From NCBI RefSeq assembly GCF_000263715.2, contig NZ_CM001514.1:5332498-5396497 (forward strand): 64,000 nt of DNA, written 5' to 3'. The notes beneath the pieces were generated by a model, which saw nothing but the letters and a program-made list of their open reading frames with translations, had not been told where the DNA came from and ran no database searches. This document shows, piece by piece, positions 56,965 to 64,000 of the stretch (its first letter is position 1; each line of letters opens with the position of its first letter). The translations under genes were made by a program, and so were the position numbers. The stretch is from Pseudomonas synxantha BG33R (GTDB lineage: Bacteria; Pseudomonadota; Gammaproteobacteria; Pseudomonadales; Pseudomonadaceae).

Positions 56965-57621
56965 CTAGACAATTACTTTGTAAGGACTTAACAGGTCTAC
57001 GTCTGACGGGGACACTCTTCCTTCCAAGAAGGTTTTCTTCATAAAACGCTCGGACGCCATCATAAACCTCTTATGTAGCCCGTCAGCTAAAACAGACTTG
57101 ATATCCGACTTCGACAGCCGTGAAATATGCCCCCTAACAGTAACTTTCAGGTCGTAGATCCCTAATTCATCTGGTACGACACCAACCTTCTTAGCTAATA
57201 TTGAAAGTTCACGCCGCGTCATGAGATCAAGATAGTTTTCTTTACAGGCTCCTTTTATTGTCTTTCCCTTTCTCACCACCCTCAAACTATCCTTCGAAAC
57301 CTCCCACACCCCTACGCTTTTATCCACCAACAGCTCCTCCACTTTCTTTACAAACTTCGGAGCGACCGCAACGACAACCTTGTCAAAATATTTACAGTAC
57401 TCATCAACCTGACCAATCAAACGAGCCAAAGTATCCTTTTCGCTTTTGATTTCTACTGCAATCATTTTCCCTTTGCATACATATCCAAGATCTAGTCGTC
57501 TAACCTTTTTCGCCAGACCCATCTCACTAAAAACTAGCCCATCCCTGGTTAAACTTCCGCTAGAAATCAAATGACTAAGTACCAGCGATTTTATTTCCTT
57601 CTCCCCCACCAATACCCCCAA
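56965..57621 (-). CDS. sce7726-family PD-(D/E)XK nuclease-like protein
   Basis: 218 residues, converging on the Beta gene with a 16-bp gap. The N-terminal half shows a restriction-endonuclease-like core: RRLDLGYVCKGKMIAVEIKS (Asp...Glu-x-Lys) followed by LIGQVDEYCKYFDKVVVAV, as in sce7726 proteins. The C-terminal half is helical. Its start is uncertain (TTG/GTG candidates at 57621-57607). It would cut or bind nucleic acid. Together with the convergent ImmA/Beta genes it may form a defence or toxin-antitoxin locus. Confidence 0.75.
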   Translation of the reverse strand: MGVLVGEKEIKSLVLSHLISSGSLTRDGLVFSEMGLAKKVRRLDLGYVCKGKMIAVEIKSEKDTLARLIGQVDEYCKYFDKVVVAVAPKFVKKVEELLVDKSVGVWEVSKDSLRVVRKGKTIKGACKENYLDLMTRRELSILAKKVGVVPDELGIYDLKVTVRGHISRLSKSDIKSVLADGLHKRFMMASERFMKKTFLEGRVSPSDVDLLSPYKVIV

Positions 57622-58205
57622 AAAAACAGTAAAGTCTCTGCATTAAACAATTTTAAAACCGCAAAATATTTTATATCACACCTAAGAAAATCTCAAGCAT
57701 TTAAATCCCCCCCCAAAACCACAACCAACTGAATGAAAAAACTTCAAACCCGCTTTATGAAGTCCATATAGCACTATAGAAAAGGTATACATAAAATAGA
57801 AAAATCAAAATTTACGACAGACAAGATTTTACGAAATTACTCATCTACCCAAGGACACGCATACATTTTAAAAACATGAAAACCACCCCAGCAAGTTAGC
57901 AAACGAAGCCCATACGCTAAAAGTCAAATTGATGGCCCGACCTCACATTCACCGGCTAAAGACCATGAAAAACACAAGTAATTCTAGTTTTTCATACCAA
58001 TAACTAACATCCCTTATCTGCGATAACGCGCCCGCGTGCATGAGCCCAGAATATAAGCTGATAAAAAACTTAGTGCAGACCAGAAATTCGATCAGCAAAT
58101 GGTATTTTGTAAAACGAAGCCCGCTCAGCCATGAAAAGTCTTACAATCCAAGGTGCGAATTCCTAGGGGCCATGTGTCCTTCACTGATAACCAAGAGATA
58201 ACCCC
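57622..58205. other. AT-rich non-coding stretch
   Basis: 584 bp, strongly AT-rich with many A and T runs and no open frame of note. It separates the sce7726 gene from the MazG-DUF2075 pair and must carry the promoters of both. An unrecognised small RNA is possible, but I see no defined structure. Confidence 0.4.
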
Positions 58206-58589
58206 GTGAGTGACCCAGATTGCCCAGTCGCGCCGCTGGTCGACACAACGCAGCTAGCCGCCGCCCTTCAACGTTTCACAGATGATCGCGACTGGCAGCA
58301 ATTCCACTCCCCCAAGAATCTCATCCTAGCCCTCACGGGAGAGGTAGGTGAGTTGTGCGAGATTTTCCAATGGATGAGCGATGCCGACTCAATCTCCGCC
58401 GCAACAGATCCCGAAATCGGCCAAGCCGTAAAGGATGAACTGGCGGACGTACTGATGTATCTGGTTCGCCTGAGCAGCGTGCTCGGCATCGACCTCAACG
58501 AAGCGGTGACACGGAAACTCGCCTCGAACGGCCAGAAGTACCCCGCGGATAAAGCCAAAAGCAGCAGCAAAAAATACGACCGACTCTGA
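58206..58589 (+). CDS. MazG-like nucleotide pyrophosphohydrolase
   Basis: 127 residues, GTG start, member of the all-alpha NTP pyrophosphatase (MazG/dCTPase) group. Metal-binding ExxE and ExxD motifs are visible: GEVGELCEIFQWM (about 42-54) and KDELADVLMYLVRL (about 78-91). It would hydrolyse (d)NTPs to monophosphates. It lies 24 bp upstream of the DUF2075 gene and forms an operon with it. Such pairs recur in defence islands, where nucleotide depletion may limit phage. Confidence 0.88.
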   Translation: MSDPDCPVAPLVDTTQLAAALQRFTDDRDWQQFHSPKNLILALTGEVGELCEIFQWMSDADSISAATDPEIGQAVKDELADVLMYLVRLSSVLGIDLNEAVTRKLASNGQKYPADKAKSSSKKYDRL

Positions 58590-58613
58590 TCAACCCGAAT
58601 CTAAGGACAAGCC

Positions 58614-60482
58614 GTGATCGTTTACGCTGCGACCAAACAGCAATTTCTAAAAGACAACGATAACGATGACATCGAGGACGTGATCCTCAGGCATTACAAG
58701 GACGCCACGGGCAAGACCGTTGGCAGGTCGGAAATCAGGTCGTGGCAAGGATCGCTAACGTACATGGCCAAGGTCCTTCGCGATGAAGGCCTGCCGAGCG
58801 ATGCGGGTCTGGCCATTGAGCTGCACATTCCGCAGTCGTCGAAGCGAATCGATTTTCTGCTCACCGGTCGCGACGAAAATCAGGCAAAAAAAGCCGTCTT
58901 GATCGAATTGAAGCAATGGAGCAAGGCCAGCGCCACTACCAAGGATGCCATCGTCAAAACGGCATTGGGTGGCGGCCTCGTTGAGACCATTCACCCTTCC
59001 TATCAAGTATGGTCATACGCCGCGCTGCTGGAGGGCTTCAACGAGGCAGTGTATGACAAAAGCATCGAGATCCGTCCGTGTGCCTACCTTCATAACTACG
59101 TCAGCGACGGCATCATCGACTCAGCTCACTACGAGCCCCACATCAGCAAAGCCCCACTGTTCCTGAAAGGGCCGGATGAGCTCACCAAACTCAGAAACTT
59201 CCTGAAAAAGCATATTGCTCACGGCGATAACAAAGAGGTTCTCTACGAACTGTCCGATGGGAAAATCCGTCCGTCCAAAGCGCTAGCCGAAGCCCTCGAA
59301 GGGCTGATGACAGGCAAGCCAGAGTTCGTATTGATTGACGATCAAAAAGCAATTTTTGAATCAGCGCTTGCGGCAGCAAGCGAAGCCTCGGACCAGGCAC
59401 CAAAGGTGCTGATCATTGAGGGGGGGCCGGGCACCGGGAAAACTGTTCTGGCTATCAATTTACTGGTGAGGCTCACAGAATTGAGGCTGTTAAGCAAATA
59501 TGTCTCGAAAAATGCCGCCCCACGCAAGGTCTACGAAAGCAAACTGGTTGGCACCATAAAACGCAGCCATTTCTCGAATTTCTTTTCAGGCTCTGGGGCG
59601 TTCATCGACACTGAGCCCAACACATTCGATGCGCTTATCGTGGACGAAGCTCACCGGCTGAATGAGAAGAGCGGGCTTTATGGGAACCTTGGCGAAAACC
59701 AGATCAAGGAGCTGATTGAATCAGCGAAATGCTCAATTTTCTTCATCGATGAAGACCAGCGTGTGACCCTGAGCGACATAGGCAGCAAGCAGGCAATACG
59801 CGCCTTTGCCAAAGCCAAGGGTGCTGTGGTCGAGGAATATGTGCTGTCTTCACAGTTTCGCTGCAGTGGTTCTGACGGTTACATGGCATGGCTGGATGAC
59901 GTGCTTGGCATTCGCTCGACAGCAAATCCGACGCTCAACACCTCGGAGTACGAGTTCAAGGTATTCGACTCACCTCGGGCGCTGCATGACGCCATTGACG
60001 AGAAAAACCATGGAAACAAGGCTCGTGTGGTCGCTGGCTATTGCTGGCCTTGGTTGAGCAAGAAAGCCCCCACCGCAACTGATATCGTCATTGGTGACTA
60101 CAAACGCCAATGGAACCTGGATCAGGATGGCAGCCTATGGATCATCGCTGAGAACTCCATCGAGCAGGTTGGCTGCATTCATACCTGCCAGGGTTTGGAA
60201 GTCGACTACATCGGGGTGATCATCGGACCAGACCTAGTCGTACGTGACGGTAAGGTAGTGACATCCCCGGATGAGCGCGACAAGCACGATAAATCGATTC
60301 GCGGCTGGAAAAAAATGATGAAAGAGCAACCTACCCTCGCGAAAAATGAAACAGACGTGATCATCAAAAATACATACCGAACCCTGATGACACGCGGGAT
60401 GAAGGGTTGCTACCTGTACTGCACCGACAAAGAGACCGCGCAATACTTCGAGAGTCGGCTTAACCAGCACAGCAATCATTGA
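58614..60482 (+). CDS. DUF2075 ATPase/helicase with N-terminal nuclease-like domain
   Basis: 622 residues, GTG start. The N-terminal region (about 60-160) has a PD-(D/E)XK-like core, RIDFLLTGRDENQAKKAVLIELKQW (Asp ... Glu-x-Lys). The DUF2075 motor follows: Walker A GGPGTGKT (about 269-276), Walker B LIVDEAHR (about 341-348), a Q-rich sensor segment (LSSQFRCSG), and the C-terminal TRGMKGCYLYC box typical of this Schlafen-related helicase group. Likely a nucleic-acid-processing defence enzyme working with the upstream MazG protein. A relic of a similar C-terminus lies at 60832-60912. Confidence 0.88.
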   Translation: MIVYAATKQQFLKDNDNDDIEDVILRHYKDATGKTVGRSEIRSWQGSLTYMAKVLRDEGLPSDAGLAIELHIPQSSKRIDFLLTGRDENQAKKAVLIELKQWSKASATTKDAIVKTALGGGLVETIHPSYQVWSYAALLEGFNEAVYDKSIEIRPCAYLHNYVSDGIIDSAHYEPHISKAPLFLKGPDELTKLRNFLKKHIAHGDNKEVLYELSDGKIRPSKALAEALEGLMTGKPEFVLIDDQKAIFESALAAASEASDQAPKVLIIEGGPGTGKTVLAINLLVRLTELRLLSKYVSKNAAPRKVYESKLVGTIKRSHFSNFFSGSGAFIDTEPNTFDALIVDEAHRLNEKSGLYGNLGENQIKELIESAKCSIFFIDEDQRVTLSDIGSKQAIRAFAKAKGAVVEEYVLSSQFRCSGSDGYMAWLDDVLGIRSTANPTLNTSEYEFKVFDSPRALHDAIDEKNHGNKARVVAGYCWPWLSKKAPTATDIVIGDYKRQWNLDQDGSLWIIAENSIEQVGCIHTCQGLEVDYIGVIIGPDLVVRDGKVVTSPDERDKHDKSIRGWKKMMKEQPTLAKNETDVIIKNTYRTLMTRGMKGCYLYCTDKETAQYFESRLNQHSNH

Positions 60483-60654
60483 CGCTATCGTTTTCTAGGA
60501 GCCCCTGTACGTGCGGCGAGTGGGGACATCGTACGCGCAGGGACATCAATCAACAGCGCGACCATTTGCTTGATAGATTCGATCCCGATTCGTTTATGGG
60601 GCGGAGCTCAAAAAGCACCGTCCATCGAAATCCAGACCACACTGCGTTCCAACA

Positions 60655-60663
60655 GGTATTCCA
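60655..60663 (+). repeat. Right-end copy of GGTATTCCA
   Basis: Fifth copy of the 9-mer found four times before the integrase. The match extends to GGTATTCCAAGC (60655-60666 = 13166-13177). It lies about 90 bp inside the proposed right att site. Confidence 0.5.
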
Positions 60664-60742
60664 AGCAAGTTGACCAATAAATTATTAACCAGAAAAACAG
60701 ATAGATACCGATTTGTTTAAAATCACTCTGGCCAAACAAACG

Positions 60743-60778
60743 AAAAAAGACGTCTATTGACGTCTTTTTTTGTGCCTG
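60743..60778. other. Right attachment-like repeat and ssrA-type terminator
   Basis: AAAAAAGACGTC-TATT-GACGTCTTTTTTT forms the same hairpin as the ssrA terminator. GACGTCTTTTTTTGTGCCTG (60759-60778) is identical to 13065-13084, and similarity continues weakly for about 17 bp beyond. It is the best candidate for the right end of the island. Confidence 0.65.
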
Positions 60779-60831
60779 AAGTCCGGTAAACACGGAGAAA
60801 AATAAATCCGTCTCCTTCCTCCAGCCCCATT

Positions 60832-60912
60832 TTCAATGGAATAAAAAGCGGCTACCTATACTGTACCGATCAGGAGACCGCGCAATACCTTGAGAGCCAA
60901 CTTGCCCGGTAA
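60832..60912 (+). pseudogene. C-terminal relic of a second DUF2075 gene
   Basis: The frame FNGIKSGYLYCTDQETAQYL, then ESQLAR-stop, matches the end of the intact DUF2075 protein (TRGMKGCYLYCTDKETAQYF, ESRLNQ). Only about 26 codons remain and the flanking DNA differs. A related gene once occupied this spot. Confidence 0.75.
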
Positions 60913-60998
60913 AGTAACGGCTAATGGGCCCACCGGTAGGATGTCACTATCCAGGGTTCAGCCTCACAAAAAAACCGTAGGCTGAACACAGTAGAAAA

Positions 60999-61802
60999 CT
61001 AACGCTCGATTACCCATCGCCCACGCAACATGCCTTTCAGCTCATCAACGCTCAGCGTCATATCCCGCTTGCGATGGACCACGGCGTGACAGTTAGCGCA
61101 CAACGTAACGAGGTCAGTCTCAGGATTCACGGTTTTCTCACCACCAAAGTCCGAAATCGGCACTATATGGTGAACGTGAATGAAGCCCTTCGCGTGCTCG
61201 CCGTACGCCTTTTCGAAATTAAAGCCACATGCCTTGCAGTCAAGCCCGTGGATAGCAATGGCCTTCACCCTCAGATCTTTCCGGCGTTCGTAACGGGTTC
61301 CAAAGTAACTTGATTTGCTGCCTTCATTGGCCGACTCAAAGGTCAATGGATCGCCTTGGATATTTGGTGTGCCCTGGTCAGCCTGGGAAGATAGGAGCTT
61401 CGCATGACTTAGGATTGCATCGTAATCCAGTTGGGAAATGGACCGCACCCCGTCACGCCAATAGTTGTTCACGCGAGCGGCGGGGATCGTCTCCAGGTAC
61501 GCTCCGTTGATTTTCGAGAGGATAGCGCCTTCAAACCGAGTGAAGTTTTCGATCAAAGCAAAAAGGTCGCCCTTATCACTCTTCCGGTCTGCGTAGACCT
61601 TACCGATGCGTGCCATACCAAAATAATGCGGATCGGCGCTGAGGCGGACAGAAGCAAAGGTTTTGTCCTTGATGCGTCCTTTGTAATAGATCACTTCGGT
61701 TCCTTCAGCAAGCCAGGCTTGGTACCGCTTGGGGAAGTGATAGACAGCACCGGTCTCGTCTTGCCATTGCGATGTGTCGTTTTCAACGATGACTGCGGGC
61801 AT
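60999..61802 (-). CDS. HNH endonuclease with N-terminal modified-base-reader-like region
   Basis: 267 residues from the ATG at 61802 (GAGAGGAA upstream). The HNH module at about 190-255 has CKACGFNFEKAYGEH, IHVHHIVPISDFGG and LVTLCANCHAVVH, giving the zinc cysteines and catalytic His. The N-terminal ~110 residues (YHFPKRYQAWLAEGTEVIYY; KDKTFASVRLSADPHYFGMA) resemble EVE/SRA-type readers that recognise modified bases, so a modification-dependent (type IV) restriction enzyme is possible. The reader assignment is inference. It lies just outside the proposed island end. Confidence 0.8.
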   Translation of the reverse strand: MPAVIVENDTSQWQDETGAVYHFPKRYQAWLAEGTEVIYYKGRIKDKTFASVRLSADPHYFGMARIGKVYADRKSDKGDLFALIENFTRFEGAILSKINGAYLETIPAARVNNYWRDGVRSISQLDYDAILSHAKLLSSQADQGTPNIQGDPLTFESANEGSKSSYFGTRYERRKDLRVKAIAIHGLDCKACGFNFEKAYGEHAKGFIHVHHIVPISDFGGEKTVNPETDLVTLCANCHAVVHRKRDMTLSVDELKGMLRGRWVIER

Positions 61803-61945
61803 TCCATTTCCTCTCGGCTGATGGCAAAAGCCTACCAAAAATGAGGAAACTTCTTACAAAATATTCCAGCCCAACTTTTTAAGATTCTTATTCTTCATAT
61901 AAATTAATAAGCTGAGAAAGCTTTTCAGCTTCCCCCAGCATCAAC

Positions 61946-61973
61946 AAAAAAGACGCCCAACGACGTCTTTTTT
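61946..61973. terminator. Third ssrA-terminator-like hairpin
   Basis: AAAAAAGACG-CCCAACGA-CGTCTTTTTT followed by GTACTTG resembles the hairpins at 13052 and 60743 (which are followed by GTGCCTG). It may be the original post-ssrA sequence or the end of an older insertion. Confidence 0.55.
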
Positions 61974-61997
61974 GTACTTGGCATCCCATCAATCACA

Positions 61998-62138
61998 ATG
62001 CTAGTGTCAGCCCATGACTGCCCATTGCCTCACCTCGACAACCACCACCACGACCGCATCAAGCGGAGCGTGCGAGGTGTCGTGAGCCAATAACCAACGA
62101 ACTTCAAAGGCCCGCCAGCGATGGACAGGGCCTTTTTT
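61998..62138 (+). other. Short frame and terminator before the hydrolase gene
   Basis: A 31-codon frame (61998-62093, MLVSAHDCPLPHLDNHHHDR...) is followed by a terminator-like stem (AAAGGCCC ... GGGCCTTTTTT, 62106-62138). It could be a remnant gene end or a leader. I cannot support it as a gene. Confidence 0.3.
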
Positions 62139-62178
62139 ATGCCTTGTGTCGCTGGTTCACACGCAAGGAGATGCACCC

Positions 62179-62697
62179 ATGTACGCCCTGTTGATACTGG
62201 ATATCCAAGTCGGACTCATCCACGGCCCGGAAAAACCCTGGCGCTGCGACGAACTGTTGGAGACGCTGAATACCCTGATGGACAAGGCTCGCAGCGCAGG
62301 CGCGCCGATTTTTCTCGCTCGCCACATCGGCCCCGTTGGCTCGCCAATCGAACCAGGCAGCCCGCTTACGCTGATTGCAGAGGAACTGAAGTTGCAGGGT
62401 GAAGAAGTGGTGTTCGAAAAGCGCCGGCCTAACGCTTTTGCAATGACTGACCTGGCTGACAATCTGCGCTCTAGCGGCGCCACTGGCGTGGTAGTGACTG
62501 GGATGAAAACGCAATACTGCGTCGACAGCACCTGCCGTGCCGCACGTGACCTCGGCTTCGATACGGTGCTTATCGCCGACGGTCATACCTGCTCTGACAC
62601 GCCCTTGATGAAAGCCGAGGCCATCGTGGCTCATCATAATGCCACGCTCAATGGGCCGTTCTGCCAGTTGGTTCAGGCTGATGACTGGAGCTTTTAA
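62179..62697 (+). CDS. Cysteine hydrolase (isochorismatase family)
   Basis: 172 residues from the ATG at 62179 behind AAGGAG; the longer upstream frame is rejected. The catalytic triad of the family is visible: Asp in LLILDIQVG (about residue 8), Lys in VVFEKRRPNAF (about 82) and Cys in GMKTQYCVDSTC (about 115). It likely hydrolyses an amide or N-carbamoyl compound in the cytosol; the substrate cannot be told from sequence. It stands alone and belongs to the core region right of the island. Confidence 0.9.
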   Translation: MYALLILDIQVGLIHGPEKPWRCDELLETLNTLMDKARSAGAPIFLARHIGPVGSPIEPGSPLTLIAEELKLQGEEVVFEKRRPNAFAMTDLADNLRSSGATGVVVTGMKTQYCVDSTCRAARDLGFDTVLIADGHTCSDTPLMKAEAIVAHHNATLNGPFCQLVQADDWSF

Positions 62698-62965
62698 CAG
62701 AGCCTGACGACGGGGAGGTCAACAGGGCCGGGCTTCGGAATTTTCCCGCAAGATACCGCGCTGTTGATGAACTAGCGCCCTCCAACCAACAAGCCTAGCC
62801 TTCCCCTGTCGCTGCAAAATCAGCGACCGGGTTTAGCAGCTCGGTTAATATCAAGGCCTGCAAAGCCACCATCCGTTCGAGCGATGCTTTCAGCATCCGC
62901 TGGTTCGTATCATGGCGGCTGTGCGTGGGGCACTTTCGGGTGCGCCGGGTTCCTTGATTCCTGGT

Positions 62966-63020
62966 CTGCTAACCCGCGTACGGTCGCCACCCTTTTCGTT
63001 TAGCAGCGATGTCTGGCGAC
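62966..63020 (+). promoter_or_regulatory. Possible mRNA pseudoknot upstream of the DUF6124 gene
   Basis: Two perfect 7-bp pairings are interleaved: CTGCTAA (62966-62972) with TTAGCAG (63000-63006), and GTCGCCA (62983-62989) with TGGCGAC (63014-63020). The order a-b-a'-b' is that of an H-type pseudoknot. It ends 10 nt before the AAGGAG ribosome site. A further hairpin (GGGCACTTTCGGGTGC) lies just upstream. Confidence 0.5.
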
Positions 63021-63044
63021 TCCATCAATCAAGGAGTTTCAGCC

Positions 63045-63299
63045 ATGAAAAAAATCACCCCCAATCCCCCAACCACCCTCTTCATCCTCGCCGAAAACAT
63101 CCACCCCGAAACCCTGCTAATCCAAGCCAGCGAAACCCTCGCCTCTCTCAACGCCATGACCACCGACCTGGCCTTCGAACTTGAAGGCGCACACCGCCAC
63201 AAGTTGCTGGCCGCTCAACAATTGATCGTTCTAGGTGAGCTACTAGTAGAACGGGTCTTGAACACCCAGCCATTCACTACCCATCCGCCACAACCCTAA
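63045..63299 (+). CDS. DUF6124 (formerly DUF3077-type) small protein
   Basis: 84 residues (MKKITPNPPTTLFILAENIH) with the family core LIQASETLASLNAMTTDLAF and a C-terminal helix (HRHKLLAAQQLIVLGELLVER). These proteins are found almost only in Pseudomonas, often in many copies per genome, and their function is unknown. The ATG has an ideal AAGGAG site. The structured leader suggests post-transcriptional control. Confidence 0.85.
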   Translation: MKKITPNPPTTLFILAENIHPETLLIQASETLASLNAMTTDLAFELEGAHRHKLLAAQQLIVLGELLVERVLNTQPFTTHPPQP

Positions 63300-63405
63300 A
63301 ACACGAAAACGGGCGAGCTGCCTCACCGCATCTCGCCCACTGGCATCCCCTCACACTTCCCATTACCCTGACGGCCTTTATCAGACAACCGGAAGTCAGA
63401 TACCC

Positions 63406-64000
63406 GTGTTCAAGCCCTTCGCCGTTATCGCCCTCGCCTTCATCCCTTCATTCGCCACCGCTGCCGAGCTGGCCGGGGTTTGGCAGGGTACTTTGGGCAA
63501 GTCCGCTATCACCGTCTGTTTCAACGGCGCCGACGGGGAGCATGGCAGTTATTACTACCAGCGCATCCGTACACCGATTCAACTGACCCAGGCCAACGAC
63601 AACGCCCCTTGGGTGGAGGAAGGCAACACCGGTTTCTGGGCCCTGCAAAAACCTCAGGGCGATACCCTTTCGGGTGCCTGGAGCAAAACCGATGGCGGTA
63701 TGCCGCTGCCACTGGCCCTGCGCCGCATCGGCGCGGACGGCTGCGGCAGCGATGCCTATAACGCGCCCATGGAAGCCGCGCCGCTGCCGATCAAGACCGA
63801 GAAGAAGACTTTCCACAACCATCTCTACCAGCTCAAGACCCAAGGCCCCCGCGTCACGCTCAAGCTGGAGGGTGACAGCCCGGCGGTGCAGAAGATCAAC
63901 CAGCAACTCGCCGCTCTGGCCGTCAATGACGAAGATCTAACCGACTATTTTTATGAGCGGCGTGAATACCTGGGTCGAAACGGCTCAGCCTATACCAGTG
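63406..64000 (+). CDS. Exported protein, 3' end outside window
   Basis: GTG start (63406), Sec signal peptide (about 1-20, VFKPFAVIALAFIPSFATAA), then 178 residues in the window. It starts ELAGVWQGTLGKSAITVCFN, a beta-rich lipocalin/calycin-like opening. KKTFHNHLYQLKTQGPRVTL and GDSPAVQKINQQLAAL toward the end resemble DUF3298-type exported proteins. Function unknown. The gene is cut by the window end. Confidence 0.75.
   Translation, partial: MFKPFAVIALAFIPSFATAAELAGVWQGTLGKSAITVCFNGADGEHGSYYYQRIRTPIQLTQANDNAPWVEEGNTGFWALQKPQGDTLSGAWSKTDGGMPLPLALRRIGADGCGSDAYNAPMEAAPLPIKTEKKTFHNHLYQLKTQGPRVTLKLEGDSPAVQKINQQLAALAVNDEDLTDYFYERREYLGRNGSAYTS

Overview
The window is chromosomal DNA of a fluorescent Pseudomonas (P. 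fluorescens group). This is inferred from the core gene order (dnaK-grpE / recN / fur-bamE / rnfH-ratA / smpB / lactate genes / ssrA), the tmRNA tag ANDENYGQEFALAA and the codon usage. No tRNA, rRNA or CRISPR array was seen.

1-13040 is conserved core: dnaK (cut by the window edge) and grpE with a sigma-32-type promoter, recN, fur, bamE, rnfH-ratA, smpB, an L-lactate block (lldR, a perfect LldR-type operator, lldP, and a large FAD/Fe-S dehydrogenase, but no lldD), a small exported protein, and ssrA.

13041 to about 60778 is a genomic island of about 47.7 kb beside the 3' end of ssrA, with a tyrosine integrase as first gene. Its left half (15-40 kb) is one surface-adhesion and signalling system. 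It holds a BapA-like adhesin of about 2,160 residues (now split by two 1-base deletions), a three-gene type I secretion operon, an OmpA-like partner, a BvgS/RocS-type hybrid sensor kinase, its LuxR-type response regulator, a REC-EAL phosphodiesterase and further response regulators. A shared operator-like palindrome, TGAGAC-N2-GTCTCA, lies upstream of nearly every transcription unit in this block and nowhere else that I noticed. A decayed second copy of the same system (broken regulator, sensor fragment, broken ompA) is interleaved with it. An autotransporter remnant is interrupted by a dead IS3-family element, and a dead IS1182-type transposase closes the block.

The right half (41.8-60.5 kb) is mobile and defence DNA. 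It has a DUF932 / YqaJ / metal-binding trio typical of integrative elements, an XRE repressor with palindromic operators, and a collapsed type I restriction locus (hsdR cut at Walker A, half an hsdS, no hsdM). A broken second integrase follows, then a compact unexplained cassette (membrane coiled-coil protein, ImmA/IrrE metallopeptidase, Beta-family protein, convergent sce7726-type nuclease), and a MazG + DUF2075 nuclease-helicase pair.

At the right edge, a 20-bp exact repeat of the sequence just after ssrA (13065-13084 = 60759-60778) marks a likely island end. Beyond it are a C-terminal relic of another DUF2075 gene, an HNH nuclease and a third ssrA-terminator-like hairpin, which suggests repeated insertion at this site. 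From about 62 kb the sequence looks like core again: a cysteine hydrolase, a DUF6124 gene preceded by a possible RNA pseudoknot, and an exported protein cut by the window end.
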